In this document: in pieces, positions 1 to 12,148 of the stretch | Layout: each line of letters begins with the position of its first letter | How positions within the stretch are numbered: the stretch's first letter is position 1 | Source: Jaltomata sinuosa | Taxonomy: Eukaryota; Streptophyta; Magnoliopsida; Solanales; Solanaceae | DNA: 64,000 nt | Assembly: GCA_003996215.1 (NCBI GenBank) | Contig: QJPP01001415.1 | Span: forward strand, 124,001 to 188,000 | Direction: 5' to 3' | Notes under the pieces: model-generated | What the model saw: only the letters and a program-made list of their open reading frames with translations | Told to the model about the DNA's origin: nothing | Databases searched by the model: none | Made by a program: the position numbers and the translations under genes

Positions 1-306
1 GGCAGTGTTTGGTGTTGGGGAGAGTGATTTGCTAAATCCCCCCGTCATCATGAATTCCCTCTCAACCTGGTCAGCCCAAGACAATTCACCCTCTTTACTA
101 GGGCTCTTTGTTGCAGATTTTGTACCCACCGGTGTACTCAGTTTCCCCATCGGAAGTTTCAACGGGTCAATCCCTTGGAGGACGTTGAGACTCTTAGTTT
201 GTTGTGCATCTCCTGATTGTGGAATTCCTTTCTTCCCTACCTGCGTGTTCGTGTTCCCTGCCAGAAGTTGTTGCCCCCTCCCTCCTTGTTTGGTCTTTCT
301 AACCAT
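1..306 (-). pseudogene. LINE (non-LTR retrotransposon) ORF1, N-terminal end, cut by window edge
   Basis: Reading the minus strand from an ATG at 306 gives an open frame of 102 codons that runs off the window start. It opens with a basic stretch (MVRKTKQGGRGQQ), then a low-complexity Ser/Thr/Lys-rich region and a SWADQVERE segment near residue 80. A basic start followed by an SWA(D/E)QVE-like segment is what I know from the N-terminus of plant L1-type LINE ORF1, the RNA-binding gag-like protein. Neither RNA-binding fold nor zinc knuckle is inside the window, so the assignment rests on the N-terminus only. About 120 bases of leader lie upstream. The plus-strand frame over the same bases has no recognisable domain and I take it as a shadow. 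Confidence 0.4.
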
Positions 307-1699
307 TTCAGCAGTTGCTGAGAGAAATCGCCATTCTAGAGAGAGAAGCCCAGCCACGATCACAAGGTATTTCAAGACATATTGGGGTTAGTGATTCAAG
401 GATGTTCTAAAGCTATGATAAGAATAAATTTGTCCCAAAGTATAATGAGAGGGGGTATATTTAGATTGAAAGTATAAAGGAAGAAGTATATTTGGATCAA
501 AAATATAACAAGGTGTATATTTAAACTATTTCTTATAGTACAAAGGTATATTTGACCCTTTTATCTTCACAGTGGCGTTCCTTTTTGAAAGCCATTTCAA
601 ACGTGAGTACAAATACAAAGTACGTTGAATCAGGTAATTTAATCACAACCCAATCTTGAAATTGCAATTCTATATTTTTCTTTTTCCTACCAATACGGCC
701 TACTAAACAATGGCTACCCTATTTGGTTAATCACTTTTAAAAGCTTCAAAGAGCGTTTTCTAAGCATCAAAAGGTGCAAAAAAAATAAATCATGAGAATG
801 GACTCCTCAAGTTAAAATAAGCAATTTTAAACACATGCGACGTAGCCACTTTTTTTGTTTTTCTAAACGTTTTTGTTCTAATTAGGAGTACTTATTATTA
901 GTTGTAAACAGCTGCGTTTGGAAACTGGGGGAAATTAGGAAAAGTTATATTGACTAGTGACTTATAACTAATAATTATATATAGACTTTGGAGCCCTAAG
1001 AGAGCACTATAGTATAGTTTGGTGTCTCTATTTATTACTCCTTTTCTTTTTGAAAAACTTTAGAAGAAGAAAAAAAAAGAGGTTAAAGATAGCTGGTTGG
1101 TGCAATCTATAGGAGTTCAATTATTGAGTACTTCTCTGTACTACCACAGCCTCAGTCCAACTCATTTTCCCTCCTTTTTAGAGTCGTTTTCGCTTTTGGA
1201 TTACATTTTGTGTCTCACAATACATAATTGCTAACAAAAACTTCGTACGCCACAATACACGTACCGGCTTTTTCGTGCGGAATAATCATTTTTTATAAAA
1301 GAATTCATAGTTGTTATTCTTTGAGTATGCATAGGTTTAAGTGTGAAAATAACCATAATACAGTTGCCATTTTATATGAGCAATCCTTTTTCCTCTTTTC
1401 TTTGGGGTTAGGAATCCTCGTATGTATTCATGTTTTTTGAACTTTGGTCATGTAATACTTACTAAATGCAAAGGGAGAAAACCATTTTGACTTCGTTGTA
1501 ATTTTCAATCATTTCGTGACACCAAATTTGGATATCTATAATAAGAGGAATTAATGTACTAAATAATTCTTATTTATTACTCCTCTCTATTCACTTCTTC
1601 TTCTTTTGCATCATATTAATAACTTTTTATATTTATGACTAAGAGTAAAGATAGAAATAAATAATTAATCATGTCTTAATTTTCTAAAATGACAAATAT
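307..1699. other. intergenic, no gene seen
   Basis: About 310-430 is probably the leader of the LINE. Between about 430 and 560 several short stretches read like GTATATTTGGA or GTATATTTGACC, a style common at the edges of Solanaceae MITEs, but I cannot define element ends. The rest is AT-rich with homopolymer runs. No open frame shows a domain. Confidence 0.4.
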
Positions 1700-1701
1700 T
1701 A

Positions 1702-1966
1702 CTCCCTCCGTCCATTTTTACTTGTCACATTTGGATTTGATATGCTCATTAAAAAAACAATAATTGACATGACTATTTTACCGCACTATCCTTATTAATG
1801 GATGTTTAGTAGTATTACGTCTTGAAAAATGATCTGAGAAATAAGTAATTAAGTTAAGAGTAAAACATGAAAAAAAATTATTTTGTCTTAATGTGTTAAA
1901 AGTGACAAGTAAAAGTGAAAATTTATTTTCAAAATAGTTGATAAGTAAAAGTGAACAATGAGAAAG
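1702..1966. mobile_element. Stowaway-like MITE (Tc1/mariner type)
   Basis: It begins CTCCCTCCGTCCATTTTTAC and ends in an imperfect inverted copy (the RC of its end reads CTTTCTCATTGTTCACTTTT). TA dinucleotides at 1700-1701 and 1967-1968 are the expected 2-bp target duplication. At 265 bp with no open frame, it is non-autonomous. Confidence 0.75.
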
Positions 1967-2074
1967 TATAAATCATCTAGTCTAAGGATGACAAACATTT
2001 ATTAAGAATGGAGGAATTGAAGTACCCAATTAGACATAATTACCATAGCGACTGCAATTTCATGCTAGACTTTT

Positions 2075-2303
2075 AGGGTCATTTGGTTAGGAATAAATTG
2101 TCCCGAGATACTTAATTTCGAAATTAGTTATCTCGGGATTAGTTATTTCATTATATATATGGGATAATTTATTCCATCGCTATGATATATATGATGAAAT
2201 AAATTATCTCGAGACTAACTAATACCTCAAATCAAATATTAAATAAAATAATTATATATTTTATCCCAAAATTATTATACCTTATACCTCACACCAAATG
2301 CGT
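2075..2303. mobile_element. MITE candidate with internal palindrome
   Basis: The left end reads GGGTCATTTGGTTAGGAATA. The right end is a partial inverted match (RC CGCATTTGGTGTGAGGTATA). A near-perfect hairpin lies at 2102-2137 (CCCGAGATA on one arm, TATCTCGGG on the other). Superfamily and exact ends are not settled. Confidence 0.5.
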
Positions 2304-2826
2304 AAGTATATTTACTAAAGTGAACACTCAATTATGGACAGGTGTACACTCGTATGTAATTTCATATAACGGTCCAAGTGATGAGTGGTAGATAAGTGAA
2401 GTCCCTTTAACTAAAAGGCACTAGAAATCATATATGTTTCAGTTTTTATTATTATTTTCTCCGTCTCTAATTAACTGTAGCAACATATTGCAAAACTCTC
2501 TGTTAAATGATTGAAATGTATTTCTTCTCTTTTAAATTATCTGTCGTAATTTTTTAAAATAGTTATCTTAAATTTTATTGTTCAAGACAAAATTAATTAT
2601 TTCTTTTTTTTAATTTATAGTAGCAACGGTTCTTGAAAACTACAAATATATCAATAGAGTAAATATTTAATGAAAAGAGAATATCTTAAGACATAAATAA
2701 AAATATTATAGTAAAAACATCTCTTCTAATTAATTTTTTTTAAGAGGCATATAAAAAATAAACACAATCGATAATTTGAGACGAAGATAGTAATATCAAA
2801 GACTGTTGTTGCATTAATTAAATCTA

Positions 2827-4045
2827 CGGAGAAGGGCCTAAATTATCCCTCAAGTATTGGAAATGATACAAATATACCTTTCTTCCATCTTTGGACTCTA
2901 AAATGCCCTTTTCATCCACCTTTAGGCTCTAAAATATCTTTCTCATCCACCTTTGGGTCCTATTTTGCCCTTTCCCTTGACAAACTCTTTAGGAAAAATG
3001 ATTAGGATTTTCATTTAGTTTGTAACAACATTTTATTTGTTGATATTTTAATTAATCAAAACCTATTAACTCACGGACCCAATTCGGATACCAGAGTTAG
3101 CTCATCTTCATTTCTTATCTCTCCATTTTTTTCAAGTTTTTATTTAGATTAGAGACATATGTCATAGACTTAATTTAATGACTGAGATTTAGTAAATTAA
3201 AAATAAGTTTTAATTATGATTAAAATAATTAATTACTTTCATATATTTACTTTCAAAATATTATTTTAATCTCACAATTTTAGTTGTACAAGATATCTTT
3301 TTTAAATATAAAAAAATATTCTCACTTGCCTTGAGGCTTGAGTAAATTTGTCATGCATCATTTTTACTTTAATTTTTTTGCTACTATTTTTTTCACTCAA
3401 ATTATTTTTAGCCTAATTTTGGATATTGGAAAGGAATTTCAATGTTGGAAGAGAAGTCCTCCCGCTTTAAGAAAAATTACAACTAAAATTTAATATAACT
3501 TTTTTCCTATATTATAAAATAATATAGCAATCAGATATTTGAATATTTGAGAAAATAAATAATAATATAATTAAAAATAAATTTAATGGCTAGAATTGTG
3601 AAATTGCCTTATATTTTGGAGTAAATAAATGAAAGTAATTAATTATTTTAATCATAATTAAGACTTATTTTTAATTTACAAAATCTTAGTCATTAAACTA
3701 AATCTATGACATATGTCTCTGATCTAAATAAGAACTTGAAAAAAATGGAGAGATGAGAAATGAAGGGGAGCTAAATCTAGGATCCAAATTGGGTTTGTAA
3801 GTTAATAGATTTTGATTAATTAAAATTTCAACAAATAAAATATTGTTACATATTAAATGAAAATCCTAATCATTTTTCCTAAAGGGTTTTGTTAAGGGAA
3901 AGGGCAAAAAAGGGCCCAAAGGTGGATGAGAAGGGTATTTTAGAGCCCAAAGATGGATGAAAATGGCATTTTAGAGCCCAAAAATGAAAGAAGAATATAT
4001 TTATAACATTTTTAATACTTGAAGGGTAATTTAGGCCCTTCTCCG
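2827..4045. mobile_element. Mutator-like foldback element with long terminal inverted repeats
   Basis: The two ends are inverted copies of each other (CGGAGAAGGGCCTAAATTA at the left, its complement at the right). The arms extend roughly 450 bp each, about 2827-3290 and 3590-4045, with a short AT-rich middle. It is flanked by a perfect 9-bp duplication TTAAATCTA at 2818-2826 and 4046-4054, the size made by Mutator-family transposases. No transposase frame is present, so it is non-autonomous. A second member of the same family, with the same termini, lies at 43326-44614. Confidence 0.88.
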
Positions 4046-4054
4046 TTAAATCTA

Positions 4055-5824
4055 TATTGAAACTGTGTTTAGAAAACAGTTGTGTTACTTTTCACTAGTG
4101 GAGCTAGAGTAGTTTGCGATATTAGCGTATCATCGTTTTTGAAACCTTCAACTTTAATTGAACAAATTTTAAATTTGAAGAAAATATTTTTCGTCGTACC
4201 AAACACACCCTGGTGTCATTTTATTATTAATTACAAAAATCTCATGTGTTTTACTTTTATTTATTGACCTCCCAATGCTACTTTTTACTGATCTCCAATA
4301 AAATAAAGGATTATATGACTAAAATAATATTTCAGCAAATGTCTTAATGCATGTCTACATCTATTGGTTTAGTAATGCAACTAGTGCATAAAAAAATATT
4401 TTTCTCCCCCAAACCTAGCTCCCTTAGTTTTTTTTTTTTTTTGTAAGTGCATTTGTTGTCTCTGCTTTACTTTTCTCTTCTTTTCTTGTAGGAGTGGAGG
4501 AGTGCCAGAATATTCAAAAGGCCACTTGACTTTTGGGAGCCAAATAAATTAAAGAGAGGACCATAGTGTTTTTTCTTTTCCTTTTTTTTTGGAAATATTT
4601 TAAGAAAAGAAATAAAAGAAATGAAGACATAGGTTAAATGCGCACTACCTCTAATATTATAAGGACCTGAACAGAAATAAAATAAGAGCTTCAATACTTT
4701 AGTTATAACAGTGAGTACAATAGAATGCTTGTGATAAAAATCAGATGAGTTACGAGAAAAGGGTACTTTTATAGCCTAATCCCTAAATGACCTATTGACC
4801 ATTTGTGTGTTTCAAGCTCCTCATTATTTTCATTACTTGCATGTTAAAGTCGTTACCTAAGTGATAAAGAAACATCTGGAGTGAATCTCGAATTCCTCGA
4901 GAATGGCTACTAAATAAACTTATCTTGACTGGTTGCTAATATAATATTCTCGATTGCATCATTTCAAAGCTAGACTAAGATTGCATCATTATTTCGAATC
5001 TCAAGTAAATATGAACTGTTATTCGGATGCAATCTGGTGTTGTATCAGATGTCATTCTTGTTGAGTTGAATCTAATTAAACTCTTGTTAATTGTCACGTG
5101 TTACCTTTTAACATGTTCAACTGTCAAACTCGTATTTTGACCCATACATAATACTTTTTGGTGCTCTCAATGAATTAAGAGAGAAGGAAAAGCCTTAAAA
5201 GATGTCAAACATTTAGTTTTCTTTGAAGCTCTTTTGAAGCTGAGAGTAGTATTGTAATACCTGATATGCCCTTTTCAAAATTTGAGGTAGTACGAATTTT
5301 AAATTTTTTGCTTTTTAAAAGATGCACGACGTTTGCGGTAGGGTGAATTTTAAAATTTGAGCTTTGAAACTCTTCAACAACGGATTCAATGGCATCTAGC
5401 TCAAATCTTTTCTAAACAGTCCCAAATTTTAGATATGAGCTCTTCTCGATATTTTAACTCTTTTGATATATTATTCACTCGAAACGATTCACGTTTGCGG
5501 TAGATTGAATTTTAAAATTTGAGTTTCAAAATTTTTCAATGACGATTTTCAACGAATCTTTAGTTGTGAACTCGTCTTCCAGCTCTTTTTGGGAAGCTTT
5601 ACATGAACAAGAAGCAGTCATTGCCAGCAGAATACAGGAACAAGAAGCTTTACATGATTTCAAATGGCCGAATGGTCATTCTTGTTGAAAGTGAGAGAAC
5701 CGAAAGGCTATTTAAGGTAATAATGGATAGTTGGTTTCTTTTGGGTTAGTAAAATGACGAATGGTCATTCTCTCTAATTTCCCCTATAAGGAAGTGCTAT
5801 ATAAGTGGCGTCATTCGTAAGAAT
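4055..5824. other. intergenic, no gene seen
   Basis: AT-rich spacer. A T-run of about 17 lies near 4430. Two similar stretches near 5330-5370 and 5490-5530 share GTTTGCGGTAG and TGAATTTTAAAATTTGAG, an old imperfect direct repeat. GAATGGTCATTC occurs near 5670 and 5760. No protein domain found in any frame. Confidence 0.4.
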
Positions 5825-5825
5825 G

Positions 5826-6390
5826 TCATATTTTGAGGCATTCTTTAATTTTTGTCATTTAAATTAATGGTTATTAATTTTTGTTTTTTAATATTTTAGT
5901 AATAAAAAAGTGGTCAAAAATATCTTTAACATTAAAAAAAATAAAAAATTACAAGACGAAAAGTTTATGTTTTCATATTAGCATATAATACAAGCTATGC
6001 CGCTTAATTCCTACATAACTTATGGCATATATTTAGTTCATAACCCACAAATAGTTCCTATAGAACTTGTGCTGATAGAGACATAAATTCAGTTTTAGAA
6101 TGTTATGCATGTCTTAAGAAGTTCATAACCCACAAGTTATGCCATAACTTATTCCTATAGAATTTTATCGGACAAGACAAAAGTTCTCTAGGCTTATGCT
6201 TTGTGAATTAGATACTACATAACATACGCCGAACAAAGTAAATAAAATTTAAATTTATTATGCCTTGTGAAATTAGGTCGCAATTAAGAATATTTGGTCC
6301 ACAAATTTTTATTAAATGAGCAGTAAAAACAAAAATTAAAGATCACTAATTTAAGGAAAAAGAAATTAAAAACGACTCTAAAATAAGAAC
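5826..6390. mobile_element. MITE candidate with diverged inverted ends
   Basis: The left end (about TCATATTTTGAGGCATTCTT) and the complement of the right end (about TTATTTTAGAGTCGTTTTTA) align with mismatches, followed by further matching sequence on both sides (AATTTTTGTCATTTAAATTA against AATTTCTTTTTCCTTAAATT). No clear target duplication, so boundaries are approximate. Confidence 0.4.
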
Positions 6391-6697
6391 AATTTATACA
6401 AAAACTTGATATAAGTGTGAAGTTGGCATTAAAAACCTAATTCAATCCAAATAAACTAATTGAAGAGAAAATATCGTCCAAATTATACCAAGAGTCAATG
6501 TCACTCTATCCAACTCCTACGTGGGACGATTCTAAGTGGCCCCTTTAACAAATTAATTTGCATAGCTCTTTGGCGTGATAGCAACCAATGGCAAAAAACT
6601 ATGTTAAAATTGTTTGAGATGTAACTTCACCAAATGGTCTGGGATTAGCTTACTTTTCTAGGAAAGGCACAAAGTACCTTTTAAATTATCATCATAT

Positions 6698-6704
<7 letters not shown>

Positions 6705-6735
<31 letters not shown>
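6705..6735. repeat. (TA)n microsatellite
   Basis: Uninterrupted alternating TA of about 31 bases. It sits between TTTTAAATTATCATC and TTTAAAAGGTCCTAG, which look like the arms of a small inverted repeat around it. Confidence 0.9.
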
Positions 6736-6738
<3 letters not shown>

Positions 6739-7046
6739 AAAGGTCCTAGTACCTCCTAAACTATTTTAAATAGAATATATACATTCTTAGGTGTTAAATT
6801 GACAAACAAAGCAAGCTCACTTTTTTGGAAGCATGTGAAAATGACATGTGTCCATTAATTATGCATACTAATTAATTAGTTTAAGCGGTAATAGAATTTT
6901 CTAAAAAAATGTGTAGTTAAAAATATAGTGATGGTTTGAGGAAATACTTATCCTTTTCCTACCATTTTCGGAAAAAACATTTCTCGAATTCAAGAGGCAT
7001 CTCAAAATGCATCAATTAATTATTACTTATTATCAAATAATAAAGT

Positions 7047-8607
7047 TGGTGGCTTGTATACGTCCACCACCAGTTAAGGGACCAGGTCCTTGACTGAATA
7101 TAATAACTGCGGACAAAAGGTAAAATACAACAATATAGAAGATAAAGAACACACGATGTTTACGTGAAAACCTCCTTGCTCAAGGTAGTAAAATCATGAC
7201 CTATTACGTAGGATTTTCACCAACAATTCACTAAAATAAGAGCGATGTCGGATTACAGACTCCAATAATCCTAAGGTTAACCTCTTAACTCCAATCTCTT
7301 GTAATAGCTCAACACGAGCCTCACTACAATACCTCTATTGTAGCCTAACCGTTAACTAACTCTAGCTGACAACAACTTGGTTAACTCTAGCCTTTTGTAA
7401 TCTAAGGAATTCAACTCTAAATCCCTTCCCCCTTGCAATAACTTTATTACAAGACTTCAATGCAATAACTCTATTGCCTTCTAATATGATCAACTAACTC
7501 TAGCTGATACAAACTCATAAGAGAAGATTAGACATAAATAAAACACCTACACAAGCTTCTCAAAATGAGGAGTAGGTTTACCAGGAAGAGAAAAGACAAA
7601 GACTCAACAACCTAGACCTAAAGACATATTCAGTTGTACCAAGCTGGTCCCTTGGTTGTTGAAGCTTTGTCTTGTTGGAGCACCTTGGTGGGTTTGCAGA
7701 GAGAATATATGATCTTTTGATTTTGCAAAAAGCTAAATTTTCATCTCTTGGTTTGTTGAATGTATATGGAGGATGAGAGAGGTGAAAACTTTTACCATTG
7801 GATAAAGAGGGGGATCGCATCAGCTTTTTTGCAGTGCTGTATCTCTGGCATAGTGGCAGCAACTTTACAACTGTAAGGGCTGTCTGTGAGAGACAGAAGG
7901 ACCTGATGTGTACGTGGTCCCTCTACCTGATCCCTCATCAGGTTTGTCATTCATCATAACAGAATCATAGTAGTTTTATCAATTCTCTTTGAATGAATAA
8001 TGTCTCTTATATCTTTACAGCCATGAGAATTGACTCGAATAGATGGATTGGTCTGGTGCATGTACCTGGTCCCTCATCTGATCCTTACCAAATAAGAAAT
8101 CTTAGCAGCTTTTCTGCAGCTCTGTCATGATTGGCAGCATCTTTATAGTTGTGGACAACTGTGAGAGTTGACTCGTACGAATTATCCTGGTGTGCGTACC
8201 TGATCCCTCATCTGATTCCCAGGAAATAAGATCCCTCTAAGAGATAGTTCCTCTTGAATGAACATTCTCCCTTGAATGAAGGATATTCAATTTTACAACT
8301 TGTTCTCTTGTTCCCCCTCAGATCTTGATTCTCATGTTCTTCCTGAGATTAACTTGGCGCGTGTCTGGTCCCTCGACAGGTTTGTCAAATTATCAAAACA
8401 AAGCATAATACTGTAGTAGCTATGCATCATTAATTTCCCACTTGTTGATGGTGGCAAACACATGAAGCAAGTTACCCCTAAGAACCAGGTTCTCATACAA
8501 TATACTCAGTGAAATGGATCAAGTTCTTTCGGTAGCATATCTGATCCCTCAACAGGTTTGTCAAGTCATCAAAATAACACATAGTACTTCACGTCTATGC
8601 TTCATCA
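7047..8607 (-). repeat. 3' LTR of the first copia element
   Basis: Direct repeat partner of 13322-14896. It begins TGGTGGCTTG on the plus strand and ends TTCATCA, giving TG...CA ends. It contains several copies of a word like ACC(A/T)GGTCCCT that recurs through the whole element. Confidence 0.9.
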
Positions 8608-11600
8608 ATTTTCCCCTTTTTGATAATGACAAACACATAGATCAAGTTTTCCTTGAGGATCAAATTTGCTCAAAAAATATCCTCACACGCTCGATTTTAT
8701 GAACCAATTCCAATTCCAATTTCCTGCTGCAGAGCTACCAAACACCAGTTGACTACATATTCGTGCATATCAGGTATCAATTTATCTCATGAGTTTGTCA
8801 AACATCAAAATCAAGATAGCATCAATTACTTTCCTCTTTTTTATGATAACAAACTTGATTTTTTTTGTTACCGGTTCCCTTGTCACCATCAATTCTTCCT
8901 AATACCTTTATCACATCAGTTCCCCCTGTCATCAATTTGCTAGTGGTGTTCCCCCTTTCACCAGTATCACTCTTATCACATTAGGTCCTCTTGTACCTTT
9001 ACCTATTCCCCCTTACACAAAACTTCCTCCTTTTGACATCATCAAAAAGAGTGAACAGTGACATGAGAAAAAGTGAAAGGAGGTAGTGTTAACTCATGGC
9101 CACTAGGTCAACACTAACACGAGTGAAGTCAGCAAAATAGGTAAAAATAAAAACAATTTCACACATCATCAACAACAGCCCAGTGCACTTTAAGTTAAAA
9201 ACAACAGAGTAGCATTTCACATCATACAATAAAAGCATCAAAAGTGCAGACAAGTACCAAGTCATATCAAAAGAGATAGGAACAACAAGAGAGAGTAGAA
9301 AGAGTGATAAAAAGGAAACTGAGACAAGTTGGGACATCGTAAGTGATTGGAACAAAATGAGAACAGAGAGGTCAGGTCCTGCATTTGTTTCTTCAGTGAC
9401 ACTACCTCAGCTTTTGGCTGAGCATTCTCTTGCTAAAGTTTCATCATGGTACCTGGTCCCTTACTTGTTCCCTGAGAGGTTTGTATAGCCTGTACACACA
9501 ATAATCTCAAACTTTCTCTGTGGCAAGAATGGGGATATTTTGTACAACTCCTTCGTAGTTTTCTCCAGGGCAACAATTAGACTTGATGCCTTCCTCTTCT
9601 AGATTCCTTCCTATCAGTGGAAGAGTCATTTGAGATGCATTTTTCTCATCACATTCCACACTTTGGAAGGTGGAGCTTTTTTTCAATTTTTTTTAAATCA
9701 GTCTTCTTTTCCTAGTATTAGCACGATTTTCTCTCAACACAGACTCCATATGTACTTTAGACTTTCCTCTCATAACACTTCCCCTTTTGATTCCTTTTCT
9801 TTATCCTATTGGAGCTTCAATAGAACTCTAACCTTTTTTGAACACCATATTTAGAGGAATAATGATAAAAAGATCTTGGAAGGCCTATAAAATAAAGAAA
9901 AGAAATGGTGGAGACAATTTTGAATTGAGGGAACGGATACAATATATCACATCAGGGTGAGAAGATGGTGATTTAAGAGAAGGTGATGCGACATCATTTT
10001 GGAAAGACAGAAAAAGATACTTGTCATGGCACCTTTAGCAACTTTAATATCTTAAAGTATGAATAAAAATGCTAACCTAACAGAGGGTACCAGGTCCCTT
10101 GAGGAATAATATGGGCATTATCTTGACAATGATGAAGAAGCTTCTTGTTTTTACCCATAAGTGAAATCACCATGCGTGTATACCAGCAAAGTTATGGAGC
10201 TGAGTTAGACAATACCTTAAGACACTTTTACATATACCTGCCATCTAATCATAGTCAAATCATGGAGAAAATTAGTGCATTTTGATTAGCCCAATCTTCA
10301 ATATATTTTGCTCAAAGTATCCCTTGCTCAGCACCTCTATAGAACTCTATGCTACCAGTGTCTCTTACTTGGTCCTCCAACGATCCGAGAAGATTCAAGA
10401 TAGAGAGTCATTTCACGTTCTCTTTCTTAATATTCTTTTTGCAGCCTTTCATGGGAGATTCCTTTGGATAGGACCGAGATCTTACATATGTACCCACACT
10501 AAACATGAAGTTGGACCTGCTAGCTGTCTAAAAGAGCAAAAATCCAAAAATTCTTTGATTTTTTATTATATTCATTGGATAACCAGGTCCCTCAACATCC
10601 AGTTGGCTGAAAGTTGCTATAGGATTGTCAATAGGCTTGGTATTCTCTTCAACATGCTCTTTGATGTACTTTTGTTGACTGATCATGATGTCATCGGACT
10701 TTGGTATTAGACGTCAATCTCATTTCTGTCAAACTAATAAAGCTCTTCTTGCATAGCCACAATCCATTTAGCGTGCTTCAGTGCCTCCTTGATATTCTTG
10801 GGCTCAATCTAAAATAAGAGGGTTGTGAAGGCAAACATATTTCTAGACTTGGATCTAGTACGAATACCTGACCTTAATGGAATAATCACATTATCCAGGG
10901 GATGAGATCCCTTCTGCTTCTAATTTGAGACTCGTACATCCATGACTTTAAGGAATAACTGAACTAGATTCCTCTGATGGTGCCTCACCTTGTTCAAAAT
11001 TCAGTGCATCGGTATCAGGAACATTTACTTGCTGCTCAGCTTCAGAAGGTACCAGAGGGGTACCAGGTCCCTTCAGATCCAGCTTCAGAACAATCAACTT
11101 TGCCTTGTTCCTTGTAGTGTTACCCAGTTCATTCAGTTTGTTTATGAACATCCACATGGTCTCTATGACAGTTCTGTCCACAGGTCTAAGGACTAGGTAT
11201 TACACCTTATTCCTTTCAAGCTGATGGAGTTCTTCTTGCATAGCATTATCCCAATCTGTATCTTTGATAGCTTCTTTGACTCAGCTTTCGAGGGACCTAT
11301 AGAAGGATCAGGTCCTTCAAGAGCATTTGTTGGATCTTCCTCATATCTGCCTTGATTTGATCAGCTGTATTTTCATTATCAAGAACATCCCCTTGCTTTA
11401 TACTGCATAGGTCACTAAACTCACAAAGATTACATGCACACTCTCTTCAACATCACTTTGTGTAAACCACAGACCAGGTCCTTCGAGATCAATTATTCAA
11501 TAGTGAAGGACTCACATGCCCTAATCTTCTATGCCATAGATCAACATCATTATTTAAGGTACTGAGACATATGAGATCACCACTGGAGATAGTTTCAAGG

Positions 11601-12148
11601 TTGGCAACATATACATTCTTACACCTTCTTGCAATTAAAAAGACTTCAACAGATTTGAGATCTATCACAGTACATGATGGCTGAACGAAACTTCACTTTA
11701 TTTACCTTGTTACAGATTTGAGACTCACTTAGCAAGATGTACACAGTACACATTCTCTATCGCATGAGCAAGAGATCTTCTGATTCATCCAACTCTAAGA
11801 ATATAACTCTTTTTTTTCAATTTCCGAAGGAGACATTTCCCCTTTGTAAAGATTTGAGTGAGAAGAAACTTTTCATTCTTCCAGTCAAATGCTTTGAACA
11901 ATCACTATCCATAAAATAACTTTGGCTGCCTCCTTTCACTCTTCCCTGCACGAAGGGTCAATTATGAGATTTGGGAACTCAAATGAGTTTGGGTTCCCAG
12001 AAGGGTGAAAGAGGATGAATGAAATTTCTTTTCGTCCATGCTGGCAACTTGGTCTTTTTAGACTGAGGACCAGGTTCCCTTGAGTTCCCTTTTGTTTCAG
12101 CATACTTCCTATTCTTCTTAGAAGCAGATACTCTAGTAGGACATAGAG
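8608..12148 (-). pseudogene. copia pol remnant: protease, pre-integrase and RT pieces
   Basis: Read from high to low coordinates. About 11990-12060 encodes the gag C-terminal tail (PLSPFWEPKLI). About 11840-11900 has the protease start YFMDSDCSKHLTG, where the catalytic Asp-Ser-Gly reads Asp-Ser-Asp. About 11495-11560 has the pre-integrase motif DVDLWHRRLGHVS. The DDE integrase core is absent. About 11170-11260 starts RT (AMQEELHQLERNKV, then a stop). A linker at 10950-11100 (PLVPSEAEQQVNVPDTDALN) is followed by a second RT start near 10740-10800 (EALKHAKWIVAMQEEL). About 10560-10700 is a C-terminal RT piece (ISQQKYIKEHVEENTKP). 8608-10280 has no recognisable domain. Many stops and frameshifts; no product is expected. 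Confidence 0.7.

Noticed and set aside
5..391. Plus-strand 128-codon open frame
   Set aside because: Lies opposite the LINE-like minus frame, is Cys/Pro/Phe-rich without a domain, and looks like a shadow.
1228..1440. 70-codon plus-strand frame
   Set aside because: No domain, no conserved start context, AT-rich intergenic DNA.
2827..4045. microRNA precursor
   Set aside because: The long arms with many mismatches, terminal inverted repeats and a 9-bp duplication are explained by a transposon; it may still yield siRNA.
9089..9355. Hydrophobic minus-strand frame of 88 codons
   Set aside because: Sits in the degenerate 3' part of the first copia; low-complexity membrane-like translation from AT-rich DNA, no start context or relatives.
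10282..10710. 142-codon plus-strand frame
   Set aside because: Antisense to copia RT remains (ISQQKYIKE on the minus strand); no domain of its own.
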